NCBI RefSeq assembly: GCF_900129705.1
Contig: NZ_FQWO01000008.1
Coordinates: 62,001-126,000 of the forward strand
DNA: 64,000 nucleotides
DNA from: Flavobacterium granuli
GTDB taxonomy: Bacteria > Bacteroidota > Bacteroidia > Flavobacteriales > Flavobacteriaceae
Direction of reading: 5' to 3'
In this document: piece after piece, positions 34,160 to 43,322 of the stretch
How the letters are laid out: the number at the start of each line of letters is the position of its first letter
Numbering within the stretch: position 1 is the stretch's first letter
Made by a program: the position numbers and the translations under genes
The notes under the pieces: generated by a model
Seen by the model: only the letters and a program-made list of their open reading frames with translations
The model's database searches: none
What the model was told of the DNA's origin: nothing

Positions 34160-34188
34160 TTGATTCATAGATAAAATCTCTACATTTG
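34160..34188 (+). promoter_or_regulatory. Promoter of the tRNA-Thr/Tyr/Thr-tuf operon
   Basis: TTG (34160-34162), 18 bp, TACATTTG (34181-34188): a full consensus match. A hairpin begins 3 bases later. Confidence 0.75.
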
Positions 34189-34190
34189 CA

Positions 34191-34217
34191 GTCCGTTAGA
34201 AATAGCGGACTTTTTTT
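34191..34217 (+). terminator. Terminator-like hairpin at the 5' end of the tRNA-tuf transcript
   Basis: GTCCGTTA (34191-34198) pairs with TAGCGGAC (34203-34210, one T-G wobble) around a GAAA tetraloop, then 7 T. It lies just downstream of the promoter and 10 bases before tRNA-Thr, so it would be within the first bases of the transcript. Confidence 0.6.
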
Positions 34218-34226
34218 ATTGAAATC

Positions 34227-34300
34227 GCCAGCGTAGCTCAGTTGGCTAGAGCAGCTGATTTGTAATCAGCAGGTCGTGGGTTCGAGTCCCTCCGCCGGCT
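34227..34300 (+). tRNA. tRNA-Thr (anticodon TGT), tuf-cluster copy
   Basis: 74 nt, identical to the solitary copy at 15316. Anticodon loop TTTGTAA, no encoded CCA. First gene of the cluster before tuf. Confidence 0.95.
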
Positions 34301-34350
34301 CTTTTTCCCAATTCGATTTGGAGTAGTTCATGTGATTATTGATAAAAAAA

Positions 34351-34431
34351 GGGGAGATACTCAAGCGGCCAACGAGGGCAGACTGTAAATCTGCTGTGAG
34401 AACTTCGCAGGTTCGAATCCTGCTCTCCCCA
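34351..34431 (+). tRNA. tRNA-Tyr (anticodon GTA)
   Basis: 81 nt with a long variable arm. Acceptor GGGGAGA/TCTCCCC, anticodon stem GCAGA/TCTGC with loop CTGTAAA (GTA), discriminator A. Confidence 0.96.
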
Positions 34432-34517
34432 CAAGAATGGAATTTAGATTGCCGATTTTTTTAAAATAGATTTAAGGTCTGAATTTTGAAAATAAAAGCT
34501 TTTAAATCAAGGGTTCT

Positions 34518-34589
34518 GCCGACTTAGCTCAGGGGTAGAGTGCTTCCTTGGTAAGGAAGAGGTCACGGGTTCAATTCCCGTAGTTGGCT
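34518..34589 (+). tRNA. tRNA-Thr (anticodon GGT)
   Basis: 72 nt. Acceptor GCCGACT/AGTTGGC, anticodon stem CTTCC/GGAAG with loop TTGGTAA (GGT, reads ACC/ACU), discriminator T. No tRNA-Gly lies between it and tRNA-Tyr, unlike the E. coli tufB cluster. Confidence 0.96.
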
Positions 34590-34643
34590 CAAGTAAGTAG
34601 GAAATTGAAATAAATATATAACTAAGATTAAAAATTAAGTAAA

Positions 34644-35831
34644 ATGGCAAAAGAAAATTTTAATCGTTCCAAACCGCACTTAAATATAGGTACAATTGGA
34701 CACGTAGATCATGGGAAAACTACTTTAACTGCAGCGATAACGAAAGTATTATCTGATGCTGGTTACTGTCAAGCTAAATCGTTTGATCAAATCGATAACG
34801 CTCCTGAGGAGAAAGAAAGAGGTATTACAATTAATACATCTCACGTTGAGTATGAAACTGCTAACCGTCATTACGCACACGTTGACTGTCCTGGTCACGC
34901 GGATTACGTAAAGAACATGGTTACTGGAGCTGCTCAAATGGATGGTGCTATTCTTGTTGTAGCTGCTACTGATGGGCCAATGCCACAAACACGTGAGCAT
35001 ATCCTTTTAGGTCGTCAAGTAGGTATTCCTAGAATTGTTGTATTCATGAATAAAGTGGATATGGTTGATGATGAGGAGTTGTTAGAGCTTGTTGAAATGG
35101 AAATTAGAGACTTATTGTCTTTCTATGAATATGATGGTGATAATTGTCCTGTAATTCAAGGTTCTGCTTTAGGTGGATTGAATAATGATCCAGTTTGGGT
35201 ACCAAAAATTCTTGAATTGATGGCTGCTGTTGATGCTTGGATTGAAGAGCCGGTAAGAGATGTTGCAAAACCTTTCTTGATGCCAGTTGAAGATGTATTT
35301 ACAATTACAGGTCGTGGAACTGTTGCTACAGGACGTATCGAAACTGGAGTTGCTAATACAGGAGATCCTGTTGAAATCATTGGTATGGGAGCTGATAAAT
35401 TGACTTCTACTATTACAGGAGTTGAGATGTTCCGTAAAATCCTTGATAGAGGAGAAGCTGGAGATAACGTAGGTTTATTGTTAAGAGGTATTGATAAAGA
35501 ATCTATCAAAAGAGGAATGGTTATCATTAAGCCAGGATCAGTAAAACCACACGCTACTTTCAAAGCTGAGGTTTATATCTTGAAAAAAGAAGAAGGTGGT
35601 CGTCATACTCCATTCCATAATAACTACCGTCCACAGTTCTACGTACGTACAACTGACGTAACAGGAGTTATTACTTTACCAGAAGGTGTAGAGATGGTAA
35701 TGCCGGGAGATAACTTGACTATCAATGTTTCTTTGTTGAGCCCAATCGCAATGAGCGTAGGTTTGCGTTTTGCTATCCGTGAAGGTGGTAGAACTGTAGG
35801 AGCAGGTCAGGTAACTGAAATCGTAGGATAA
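34644..35831 (+). CDS. tuf: Elongation factor Tu
   Basis: EF-Tu brings aminoacyl-tRNA to the ribosome. The 395 residues have the G1 [10 protein letters not shown] at about 18-28, switch I with [26 protein letters not shown] and the three-domain layout ending in VTEIVG. The gene is co-transcribed with the upstream tRNAs and separated from tRNA-Trp by a hairpin. The A-rich leader has no Shine-Dalgarno sequence, as expected. Codon choice is strongly biased, in keeping with high expression. It is the only tuf gene in the window. Confidence 0.98.
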   Translation: MAKENFNRSKPHLNIGTIGHVDHGKTTLTAAITKVLSDAGYCQAKSFDQIDNAPEEKERGITINTSHVEYETANRHYAHVDCPGHADYVKNMVTGAAQMDGAILVVAATDGPMPQTREHILLGRQVGIPRIVVFMNKVDMVDDEELLELVEMEIRDLLSFYEYDGDNCPVIQGSALGGLNNDPVWVPKILELMAAVDAWIEEPVRDVAKPFLMPVEDVFTITGRGTVATGRIETGVANTGDPVEIIGMGADKLTSTITGVEMFRKILDRGEAGDNVGLLLRGIDKESIKRGMVIIKPGSVKPHATFKAEVYILKKEEGGRHTPFHNNYRPQFYVRTTDVTGVITLPEGVEMVMPGDNLTINVSLLSPIAMSVGLRFAIREGGRTVGAGQVTEIVG

Positions 35832-35847
35832 TCCTATAAATATTATA

Positions 35848-35890
35848 AAAAGCCAGTTGGTTTTCTTAACAGAAATCGCTGGCTTTTAAT
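35848..35890 (+). terminator. Hairpin terminator after tuf
   Basis: AAAAGCCAG (35848-35856) pairs with CTGGCTTTT (35879-35887). The T run is only 4, so termination may be partial, letting some transcripts reach tRNA-Trp and secE. Confidence 0.65.
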
Positions 35891-35891
35891 T

Positions 35892-35962
35892 ACGGGCGTA
35901 GTTCAAGGGTAGAATAGCGGTCTCCAAAACCGTTGATGGGGGTTCGAATCCCTCCGCCCGTG
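35892..35962 (+). tRNA. tRNA-Trp (anticodon CCA)
   Basis: 71 nt. Acceptor ACGGGCG/CGCCCGT, anticodon loop CTCCAAA (CCA), discriminator G. It lies between tuf and secE, as in many bacteria. Confidence 0.96.
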
Positions 35963-35982
35963 CAAAAAAAAATATAATCATC

Positions 35983-36180
35983 ATGGCAAAAATTGTTAAT
36001 TACATATCAGAGGCATTTGAAGAATTGAAATCAAATGTGACTTGGCCTGTTTGGGCGGAAGTTCAAAAACTTACGATTGTTGTTGCTGTTTTTTCGGTAT
36101 TGTTCGCTTTGGCAACATGGGGAGTGGATGAGTTTTTTACAAAAGCATTAGCTGGATTTTTTAACTGGATAAAAGCTTAA
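35983..36180 (+). CDS. secE: Preprotein translocase subunit SecE
   Basis: SecE is the small clamp of the SecYEG channel. The 65 residues have the short cytoplasmic amphipathic helix with EELKSNVTWPVWAEV, including the conserved WP, and one membrane helix (LTIVVAVFSVLFALATWGV). The short single-helix form is normal here. It starts 20 bp after tRNA-Trp and 8 bp before nusG. Confidence 0.95.
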   Translation: MAKIVNYISEAFEELKSNVTWPVWAEVQKLTIVVAVFSVLFALATWGVDEFFTKALAGFFNWIKA

Positions 36181-36188
36181 TTTTTGTG

Positions 36189-36740
36189 ATGACAGATAGT
36201 AGTATAAAAAAGTGGTATGTCGTTCGAGCGGTAAGCGGTCAGGAGAATAAAGTAAAAGCTTATATTGAAACGGAAATCTCTAGATTAGGGATGGAAGATT
36301 TTGTTTCTCAAGTTTTGGTTCCTACTGAGAAAGTGGTTACTGTGAAAGAGGGAAAGAAAATTGTTAAAGATAAAGTTTATTTTCCGGGTTATGTTATGAT
36401 TGAAGCTAACCTTGTTGGTGAAATTCCACATATTATTAAGTCTATAACAAGTGTTATTGGTTTTTTAGGTGAAACTAAAGGTGGGGAACCTGTTCCGTTA
36501 AGGATGTCCGAAGTAAATAGAATGTTAGGAAAAGTGGATGAGTTGGCTGTAAATACAGATACTCGTTCAATACCTTTCAATGTTGGTGAAACGGTTAAGG
36601 TTATTGATGGTCCTTTTAATGGTTTTAATGGAACTGTTGAGAAAATCAATGAAGAAAAGCGTAAACTTGAAGTGATGGTTAAGATTTTCGGAAGAAAGAC
36701 GCCATTAGAGTTGAGTTTTATGCAAGTTGAAAAAGTATAA
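36189..36740 (+). CDS. nusG: Transcription termination/antitermination factor NusG
   Basis: NusG binds RNA polymerase and links it to Rho or the ribosome. The 183 residues show the NGN domain (KKWYVVRAVSGQENKVKAYIE, KVYFPGYVMIE) and a C-terminal KOW domain (FNVGETVKVIDGPFNGFNGTVEKIN). The ATG at 36189 is preferred; a GTG codon lies directly before it. It is in the secE-nusG-rplK order common to most bacteria. Confidence 0.97.
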   Translation: MTDSSIKKWYVVRAVSGQENKVKAYIETEISRLGMEDFVSQVLVPTEKVVTVKEGKKIVKDKVYFPGYVMIEANLVGEIPHIIKSITSVIGFLGETKGGEPVPLRMSEVNRMLGKVDELAVNTDTRSIPFNVGETVKVIDGPFNGFNGTVEKINEEKRKLEVMVKIFGRKTPLELSFMQVEKV

Positions 36741-36809
36741 TTTTGTTACATTACCTATAATAACCATTGCAATTGCTTCCAATAATTGTGATGTTAAATT
36801 TTTAAAAAA

Positions 36810-37247
36810 ATGGCTAAAGAAATTAGTAAAGTAGTTAAACTACAAGTTAAGGGAGGTGCTGCGAATCCGTCGCCACCGGTTGGACCTGCTTTAGGAGCTG
36901 CTGGTGTTAATATCATGGAGTTCTGTAAGCAATTTAATGCTAGAACACAAGATAAAGCCGGCAAAATATGCCCAGTGCAAATTACTGTGTATAAAGACAA
37001 ATCATTTGATTTTGTTGTAAAAACTCCTCCTGCGGCCGTTCAGTTAATGGAAGCTGCGAAGCTTAAATCTGGTTCTGGTGAGCCTAATCGTAGAAAAGTA
37101 GCAAGTGTTACTTGGGAACAAATTAGAACTATTGCTGAAGATAAAATGCCGGACTTAAATGCTTTCACTATTGAGAAAGCTATGAGTATGGTTGCTGGAA
37201 CAGCTAGATCTATGGGTATAACTGTATCAGGAGACGCTCCTTTTTAA
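36810..37247 (+). CDS. rplK: Ribosomal protein uL11
   Basis: uL11 forms the GTPase-associated stalk base on 23S rRNA. The 145 residues have the N-terminal [26 protein letters not shown] block (proline-rich hinge) and the C-terminal RNA-binding domain with [22 protein letters not shown]. Length is typical. It begins a run rplK-rplA-rplJ-rplL, 69 bp after nusG. Confidence 0.98.
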   Translation: MAKEISKVVKLQVKGGAANPSPPVGPALGAAGVNIMEFCKQFNARTQDKAGKICPVQITVYKDKSFDFVVKTPPAAVQLMEAAKLKSGSGEPNRRKVASVTWEQIRTIAEDKMPDLNAFTIEKAMSMVAGTARSMGITVSGDAPF

Positions 37248-37260
37248 TTAAGAGAAAGAC

Positions 37261-37950
37261 ATGGCAAAATTGACAAAAAAGCAAAAAGAGGCTGCTTCAA
37301 AAATTGAAAAGAACAAACTATACTCTTTGAAAGATGCAGCTGCATTAATCAAAGTTATAGCTTCTGCAAAATTTGATGAGTCTGTTGATATCGCAGTACG
37401 TTTGGGTGTAGATCCAAGAAAAGCGAATCAAATGGTTAGAGGTGTGGTAACATTACCTCATGGAACTGGTAAAGATGTTAAAGTATTAGCATTAGTTACT
37501 CCGGATAAAGAAGCGGAAGCTTTGGCAGCTGGTGCAGACTATGTAGGTCTTGATGATTATTTACAAAAGATAAAAGACGGTTGGACAGATGTTGATGTAA
37601 TTATCACTATGCCTGCTGTTATGGGTAAATTAGGTCCATTAGGTCGTATTTTAGGGCCTAGAGGTTTAATGCCTAACCCTAAAACAGGTACTGTAACTAT
37701 GGATGTTGCAAAAGCTGTTGCAGAGGTAAAAGCTGGTAAAATTGACTTTAAAGTTGATAAAACTGGTATCGTACATGCAGGAATTGGTAAAGTTTCTTTT
37801 GGAGCTGAGCAAATTTATGACAATGCACACGAAATTATTCAAACATTAATCAAACTTAAACCAACTGCTGCTAAAGGTACCTACATTAAAGGTATTCACC
37901 TTACAAGCACTATGAGTCCAGCAATTGCATTGGACCCTAAAGCAGTATAA
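37261..37950 (+). CDS. rplA: Ribosomal protein uL1
   Basis: uL1 forms the mobile L1 stalk at the E site and in many bacteria represses its own operon. The 229 residues include [24 protein letters not shown] and [16 protein letters not shown], the standard signature. It starts 13 bp after rplK. I did not find an unambiguous L1-binding leader between nusG and rplK. Confidence 0.98.
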   Translation: MAKLTKKQKEAASKIEKNKLYSLKDAAALIKVIASAKFDESVDIAVRLGVDPRKANQMVRGVVTLPHGTGKDVKVLALVTPDKEAEALAAGADYVGLDDYLQKIKDGWTDVDVIITMPAVMGKLGPLGRILGPRGLMPNPKTGTVTMDVAKAVAEVKAGKIDFKVDKTGIVHAGIGKVSFGAEQIYDNAHEIIQTLIKLKPTAAKGTYIKGIHLTSTMSPAIALDPKAV

Positions 37951-37972
37951 TTGGTAGTTAAAAATTTTTAGT

Positions 37973-38476
37973 ATGACTAGAGAAGAAAAATCAATCGCGA
38001 TTGAAGATTTAACTGCACAGTTAGCTGGTACAAATATTGTTTATGTAGCAGATATTTCTGGACTAAATGCAGAAACAACTTCAAATTTGAGAAGAGCTTG
38101 TTTTAAAGCAGGTGTGAAATTAGAGGTTATAAAAAACACTTTGCTTGCAAAAGCAATGGAAGCTTCTGAAAATAGTTATGGTGAATTGCCTTCAGTTCTT
38201 GTGGGTAACAGTGCTATATTTATTTCGGATGTGGCTAATGCACCTGGGAAAATAATTAAAGATTTCCGTAAAAAATCGGCTTTGCCAATTTTGAAAGGAG
38301 CTTACATAAATGCTGAAGTTTATATTGGAGATGATCAATTAGATGCATTAGCAACTATCAAATCTAAAGAAGAACTTCTTGGTGAACTTATTGGATTACT
38401 TCAATCACCAGCACAAAGAATTATTTCTGCACTTCAAAACAAATTTGCTGGAGAAGAGCAAGCTGAGGAAGCATAA
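37973..38476 (+). CDS. rplJ: Ribosomal protein uL10
   Basis: uL10 anchors the L7/L12 dimers of the ribosomal stalk. The 167 residues show the N-terminal RNA-binding domain (VADISGLNAETTSNLRRACF, VIKNTLLAKAM) and a helical C-terminal tail ending in an acidic stretch (GEEQAEEA). It begins 22 bp after rplA and is followed after 91 bp by rplL, as usual. Confidence 0.97.
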   Translation: MTREEKSIAIEDLTAQLAGTNIVYVADISGLNAETTSNLRRACFKAGVKLEVIKNTLLAKAMEASENSYGELPSVLVGNSAIFISDVANAPGKIIKDFRKKSALPILKGAYINAEVYIGDDQLDALATIKSKEELLGELIGLLQSPAQRIISALQNKFAGEEQAEEA

Positions 38477-38567
38477 TAAAAAAGAACTTTTAGTTCCCTT
38501 TTATTATTTACAATGCGCACAATAAACAAAATATAATTTTACAAATCATTTTAAAACGATAGAAAAA

Positions 38568-38939
38568 ATGGCAGATTTGAAACAATTCGCAGAACAATTA
38601 GTTAATTTAACTGTAAAAGAAGTTAACGAATTAGCAACAATATTAAAAGATGAGTACGGAATCGAACCAGCTGCTGCAGCTGTAGTAGTTGCTGCTGGTG
38701 GTGCTGATGGTGCTGCAGAAGAAGCTCAAACTGAATTTACAGTGGTATTGAAAGAAGCTGGTTCTTCTAAATTAGCAGTTGTAAAATTAGTTAAAGAACT
38801 TACAGGTTTAGGTTTGAAAGAAGCTAAAGATGTAGTTGATGGAGCTCCATCTAATGTTAAAGAAGGTGTTTCTAAAGAAGAGGCTGAAGGGCTTAAAAAA
38901 TCTTTAGAAGAAGCTGGAGCTGTAGTTGAGCTTAAATAG
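38568..38939 (+). CDS. rplL: Ribosomal protein bL12
   Basis: bL12 is the multi-copy stalk protein that recruits translation GTPases. The 123 residues have an N-terminal dimerisation domain, an Ala-rich hinge ([18 protein letters not shown]) and the conserved C-terminal domain ([22 protein letters not shown]). It has an A-rich leader and its codon use suggests very high expression. A strong hairpin follows, before rpoB. Confidence 0.98.
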   Translation: MADLKQFAEQLVNLTVKEVNELATILKDEYGIEPAAAAVVVAAGGADGAAEEAQTEFTVVLKEAGSSKLAVVKLVKELTGLGLKEAKDVVDGAPSNVKEGVSKEEAEGLKKSLEEAGAVVELK

Positions 38940-38961
38940 TTAAATTCAGTTTAAAAAATAA

Positions 38962-39006
38962 GGTTTAGGTCTTGGGTTTAGTCGCCCAAAGACCTAAACC
39001 ATTTTT
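38962..39006 (+). terminator. Attenuator-like terminator between rplL and rpoB
   Basis: GGTTTAGGTC (38962 on) pairs with GACCTAAACC (ending 39000); TTGGG and CCCAA extend the stem inward to about 15 bp in all. A short T tract follows. It could lower rpoBC expression relative to the ribosomal genes, as the rplL-rpoB attenuator does in other bacteria. Confidence 0.75.
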
Positions 39007-39213
39007 CGTATTACAAAAGTCTATCTTATTTTGCTATAAAAATAGCTTTTGAAATTCAATTCCTTTTGCCCATTACGAGGAAAAAAAATTAACAGATAAT
39101 AAGAAAGTAGTTATCTTAAATTGGTTTTTAAAGATGTAATGGTCCTAAAAGAAAAGTATAAAATCATATTTATACACAAAAAATTACTTTTTTAATCAAA
39201 ATTTTGTCCATTG

Positions 39214-42200
39214 ATGATAACAAATCAGACTGAAAGATTGAATTTTGCCTCTACAAAAAATATCCCGAACTATCCAGATTTTCTAGATGTTCAGGTAAAA
39301 TCTTTTCAAGATTTTTTTCAATTAGAAACTAAATCTGATGAAAGAGGCAATGAAGGACTTTATAATACCTTCATGGAAAATTTTCCAATTACAGATACAA
39401 GAAATAACTTTGTATTGGAATTCCTGGACTATTTTGTAGATCCACCACGTTATACAATTCAAGAATGTATTGAAAGAGGTCTAACGCATAGTGTGCCCTT
39501 AAAAGCTAGGTTAAAACTGTATTGTACAGATCCAGAGCACGAAGATTTTGAAACGATAGTACAAGATGTTTATCTTGGAACAATACCTTACATGACGCCA
39601 AGTGGTACTTTTGTTATCAATGGTGCTGAGCGTGTTGTGGTTTCACAACTTCACCGTTCTCCTGGTGTATTCTTTGGACAGTCATTCCATGCAAATGGAA
39701 CAAAATTATATTCTGCCAGAGTAATTCCTTTTAAAGGATCTTGGATAGAATTTTCTACAGATATCAATAGTGTAATGTACGCTTATATCGACAGAAAGAA
39801 AAAATTACCTGTAACTACTTTATTCCGTGCAATAGGTTTCGAAAGAGACAAGGATATCCTAGAGATTTTCGACCTTGCTGAGGAAATTAAAGTGTCTAAA
39901 ACAGGACTTAAAAAATATATCGGTAGAAAATTAGCTGCTCGTGTATTGAATACATGGCATGAAGATTTCGTAGATGAAGATACTGGTGAAGTAGTTTCTA
40001 TCGAACGTAACGAGATTATCCTTGATAGAGATACCATTATCGACAAAGATAATGTGGAAGAAATCATTGATTCTAACGTTAAATCTATTTTGTTACATAA
40101 AGAAGATGCTAATCAAGCTGATTATGCTATCATCCATAACACGTTACAAAAAGATCCAACCAACTCTGAAAAAGAAGCCGTTGAGCATATCTACAGACAA
40201 TTGCGTAACGCAGAACCGCCTGATGAAGAAACTGCTCGTGGTATTATAGATAAATTATTCTTCTCTGACCAACGTTACAACTTAGGTGAAGTAGGCCGTT
40301 ATAGAATGAATAAAAAACTTGGTTTAGATATTCCAATGGAAAAGCAAGTGCTTACCAAAGAAGATATCATAACTATCGTGAAGTATTTAATTGAGTTGAT
40401 TAACGCAAAAGCGGATATTGATGATATTGACCACTTATCAAACCGTCGTGTTAGAACAGTTGGAGAACAATTGTCTCAACAATTCGGTGTTGGTTTAGCA
40501 CGTATGGCCAGAACTATTCGTGAGAGAATGAACGTTAGAGATAACGAGGTGTTTACACCAATTGATTTGATTAATGCTAAAACATTATCATCAGTTATTA
40601 ACTCTTTCTTTGGAACGAACCAGTTGTCTCAATTTATGGATCAAACGAATCCGCTTGCTGAGATAACGCACAAAAGAAGATTATCTGCACTTGGACCAGG
40701 TGGACTTTCGAGAGAAAGAGCCGGATTTGAGGTTCGTGACGTTCACTATACGCACTACGGACGTTTATGTCCAATTGAAACTCCTGAGGGACCAAACATT
40801 GGTTTGATTTCTTCTCTTGGAGTTTATGCTAAAGTAAACGGAATGGGTTTCATCGAAACACCTTACCGTAAAGTAACTAATGGAGTGGTAGATTTAGAGT
40901 CTACTCCAATATACTTAAGTGCTGAAGAAGAAGAAGGAATGTTGATTGCACAAGCCAACATTGAAATGGATAATTCAGGTAAAATTATTGCCGAAAACGT
41001 AATTGCACGTCAAGAAGGTGATTTCCCTGTTATTGATCCAGCAAAAGTAGATTATACAGACGTAGCTCCTAACCAAATTGCTTCTATTTCTGCCTCGTTG
41101 ATTCCTTTCTTGGAACATGATGACGCGAATAGAGCCTTGATGGGATCTAACATGATGCGTCAGGCCGTACCATTGATTCGTCCTGAAGCTCCTATTGTTG
41201 GAACCGGTTTAGAGCGTCAAGTCGCTTCTGATTCTAGAGTTTTAATTAACGCTGAAGGTCATGGAGTTATTGAATATGTAGATGCAAATATCATCACTAT
41301 CAAATACGACCGTTCTGAGGAAGAAAGAATGGTAAGTTTTGAACCAGATGAGAAAACATACAATCTAATTAAATTTAGAAAAACCAATCAAGGAACAAGT
41401 ATCAACTTAAAACCTATCGTAAGAAAAGGGGATAGAGTGGTACCTGGTCAAGTATTATCTGAGGGTTATGCTACTCAAAATGGGGAGCTAGCTTTAGGTC
41501 GTAACCTAAAAGTGGCGTTTATGCCATGGAAAGGGTACAACTTTGAGGATGCGATTGTAATTTCTGAAAAAGTAGTTCGTGACGACATTTTTACCTCTAT
41601 TCACGTTGATGATTATTCATTAGAAGTTAGAGATACTAAATTAGGTAACGAAGAACTTACAAATGATATACCAAACGTTTCTGAAGAAGCTACTAAAGAT
41701 TTGGATGAAAATGGTATGATTAGAATTGGAGCCGAGGTGAAACCTGGTGACATTCTTATCGGTAAGATTACACCAAAAGGAGAATCTGATCCTACTCCAG
41801 AAGAGAAATTGCTTCGTGCAATCTTTGGGGATAAAGCAGGTGATGTAAAAGATGCTTCATTGAAAGCGTCTCCATCTTTACACGGTGTAGTTCTTGATAA
41901 AAAATTATTTGCAAGAGCAGTAAAAGACAAACGCAAACGTACTCAAGATAAAGATGCTTTAGGAGCACTTGAAATGGAATTCGAAGTTAAATTTGTCGAA
42001 TTAAAAGACAGACTAGTAGAGAAACTATTCTTGATTGTAAACGGAAAAACCTCTCAAGGTGTAATGAATGATTTGGGTGAAGAAGTTTTACCAAAAGGTA
42101 AAAAATACACTCAAAAAATGCTTTATGCTGTTGAAGATTTTGCTCACTTAAGTAAAGGTCAATGGGTAGCTGATGATGCAACTAATAAAATGGTGAATGA

Positions 42201-43026
42201 TTTAATTCATAACTATAAAATTAAGTTGAACGATTTACAAGGAGCGTTAAGAAGAGAGAAATTCACCATTACTGTTGGAGATGAATTGCCATCAGGAATT
42301 TTGAAATTAGCTAAAGTTTATATCGCTAAGAAACGTAAGTTGAAAGTAGGGGATAAAATGGCAGGACGTCACGGTAACAAAGGTATTGTTGCAAGAATCG
42401 TTCGTCATGAAGATATGCCTTTCCTTGAAGACGGAACACCGGTTGATATTGTGTTGAATCCACTAGGGGTACCTTCACGTATGAACATTGGTCAAATTTA
42501 TGAAACGGTATTAGGTTGGGCTGGAATGAACTTGGGTAGAAAATTTGCTACTCCAATTTTTGATGGTGCTTCTCTTGACCAAATTAATGAATTGACTGAC
42601 GAAGCTGGAGTGCCACGTTTTGGACATACACATCTTTATGATGGTGGTACTGGAGAACGTTTCCATCAAGCAGCGACTGTGGGTGTAATTTACATGCTTA
42701 AATTAGGACACATGGTTGATGATAAGATGCACGCACGTTCTATCGGTCCATACTCGTTGATTACACAACAACCACTTGGAGGTAAAGCTCAATTTGGAGG
42801 TCAGCGTTTTGGAGAGATGGAGGTTTGGGCACTTGAAGCTTATGGAGCATCAAGTACACTTAGAGAAATCTTGACTGTGAAATCGGATGATGTTATAGGT
42901 AGAGCTAAAACTTACGAAGCAATCGTAAAAGGTGAATCTATGCCAGAACCAGGATTGCCAGAATCCTTCAATGTATTGATGCATGAATTGAAAGGTCTTG
43001 GACTTGACATTCGTTTAGAAGAATAA
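39214..43026 (+). CDS. rpoB: DNA-directed RNA polymerase subunit beta
   Basis: RpoB is the beta subunit. From the ATG at 39214 it has 1270 residues (a TTG codon precedes it), within the Bacteroidota range and shorter than E. coli (1342). The rifampicin region reads [26 protein letters not shown], with the usual sensitive residues at the positions equivalent to E. coli D516, H526 and S531. The catalytic [14 protein letters not shown] block and the C-terminal [17 protein letters not shown] segment ([12 protein letters not shown]) are present. A leader of about 270 bp with an attenuator precedes it. Confidence 0.98.
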   Translation: MITNQTERLNFASTKNIPNYPDFLDVQVKSFQDFFQLETKSDERGNEGLYNTFMENFPITDTRNNFVLEFLDYFVDPPRYTIQECIERGLTHSVPLKARLKLYCTDPEHEDFETIVQDVYLGTIPYMTPSGTFVINGAERVVVSQLHRSPGVFFGQSFHANGTKLYSARVIPFKGSWIEFSTDINSVMYAYIDRKKKLPVTTLFRAIGFERDKDILEIFDLAEEIKVSKTGLKKYIGRKLAARVLNTWHEDFVDEDTGEVVSIERNEIILDRDTIIDKDNVEEIIDSNVKSILLHKEDANQADYAIIHNTLQKDPTNSEKEAVEHIYRQLRNAEPPDEETARGIIDKLFFSDQRYNLGEVGRYRMNKKLGLDIPMEKQVLTKEDIITIVKYLIELINAKADIDDIDHLSNRRVRTVGEQLSQQFGVGLARMARTIRERMNVRDNEVFTPIDLINAKTLSSVINSFFGTNQLSQFMDQTNPLAEITHKRRLSALGPGGLSRERAGFEVRDVHYTHYGRLCPIETPEGPNIGLISSLGVYAKVNGMGFIETPYRKVTNGVVDLESTPIYLSAEEEEGMLIAQANIEMDNSGKIIAENVIARQEGDFPVIDPAKVDYTDVAPNQIASISASLIPFLEHDDANRALMGSNMMRQAVPLIRPEAPIVGTGLERQVASDSRVLINAEGHGVIEYVDANIITIKYDRSEEERMVSFEPDEKTYNLIKFRKTNQGTSINLKPIVRKGDRVVPGQVLSEGYATQNGELALGRNLKVAFMPWKGYNFEDAIVISEKVVRDDIFTSIHVDDYSLEVRDTKLGNEELTNDIPNVSEEATKDLDENGMIRIGAEVKPGDILIGKITPKGESDPTPEEKLLRAIFGDKAGDVKDASLKASPSLHGVVLDKKLFARAVKDKRKRTQDKDALGALEMEFEVKFVELKDRLVEKLFLIVNGKTSQGVMNDLGEEVLPKGKKYTQKMLYAVEDFAHLSKGQWVADDATNKMVNDLIHNYKIKLNDLQGALRREKFTITVGDELPSGILKLAKVYIAKKRKLKVGDKMAGRHGNKGIVARIVRHEDMPFLEDGTPVDIVLNPLGVPSRMNIGQIYETVLGWAGMNLGRKFATPIFDGASLDQINELTDEAGVPRFGHTHLYDGGTGERFHQAATVGVIYMLKLGHMVDDKMHARSIGPYSLITQQPLGGKAQFGGQRFGEMEVWALEAYGASSTLREILTVKSDDVIGRAKTYEAIVKGESMPEPGLPESFNVLMHELKGLGLDIRLEE

Positions 43027-43216
43027 ATTAAAGTTTGCAGTATTCAGTCCTGATTTTTATTAGGGCTGATTACTTGTTTATAAGAGTTTTTAGGATTTAG
43101 ACCCGTAACCCGTTCCGATTTTTTATACAAACCCAAGGTTTTATAATTAGCACTTCAAAATTTGATTTGAAGTTTAGAGAAGTAATTCGAGGTAGTGTTA
43201 TAGTCGAAAGTTTCTA

Positions 43217-43275
43217 AGTCCAAAGTCGAAAGTTATACGTGACTTTAAAAACTTTAAGACATTTGACTTTAGACT
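43217..43275. repeat. Imperfect inverted repeat in the rpoB-rpoC spacer
   Basis: AGTCCAAAGTC (43217-43227) is nearly the reverse complement of GACTTTAGACT (43265-43275), one mismatch. Related AAAGT and ACTTT units repeat between. The spacer is unusually long (296 bp) for two genes that are often close together. Confidence 0.55.
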
Positions 43276-43322
43276 AAAACGAGAATCAATTTTTAATTGC
43301 AAATAAATCAATAGTAAAAACT

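Noticed and set aside
35156..35563. Long antisense frame within tuf (and similar frames inside rpoB, rpoC and dnaB)
   Set aside because: They lie opposite strongly biased, conserved genes and have no family features, which is the typical shadow of codon bias.
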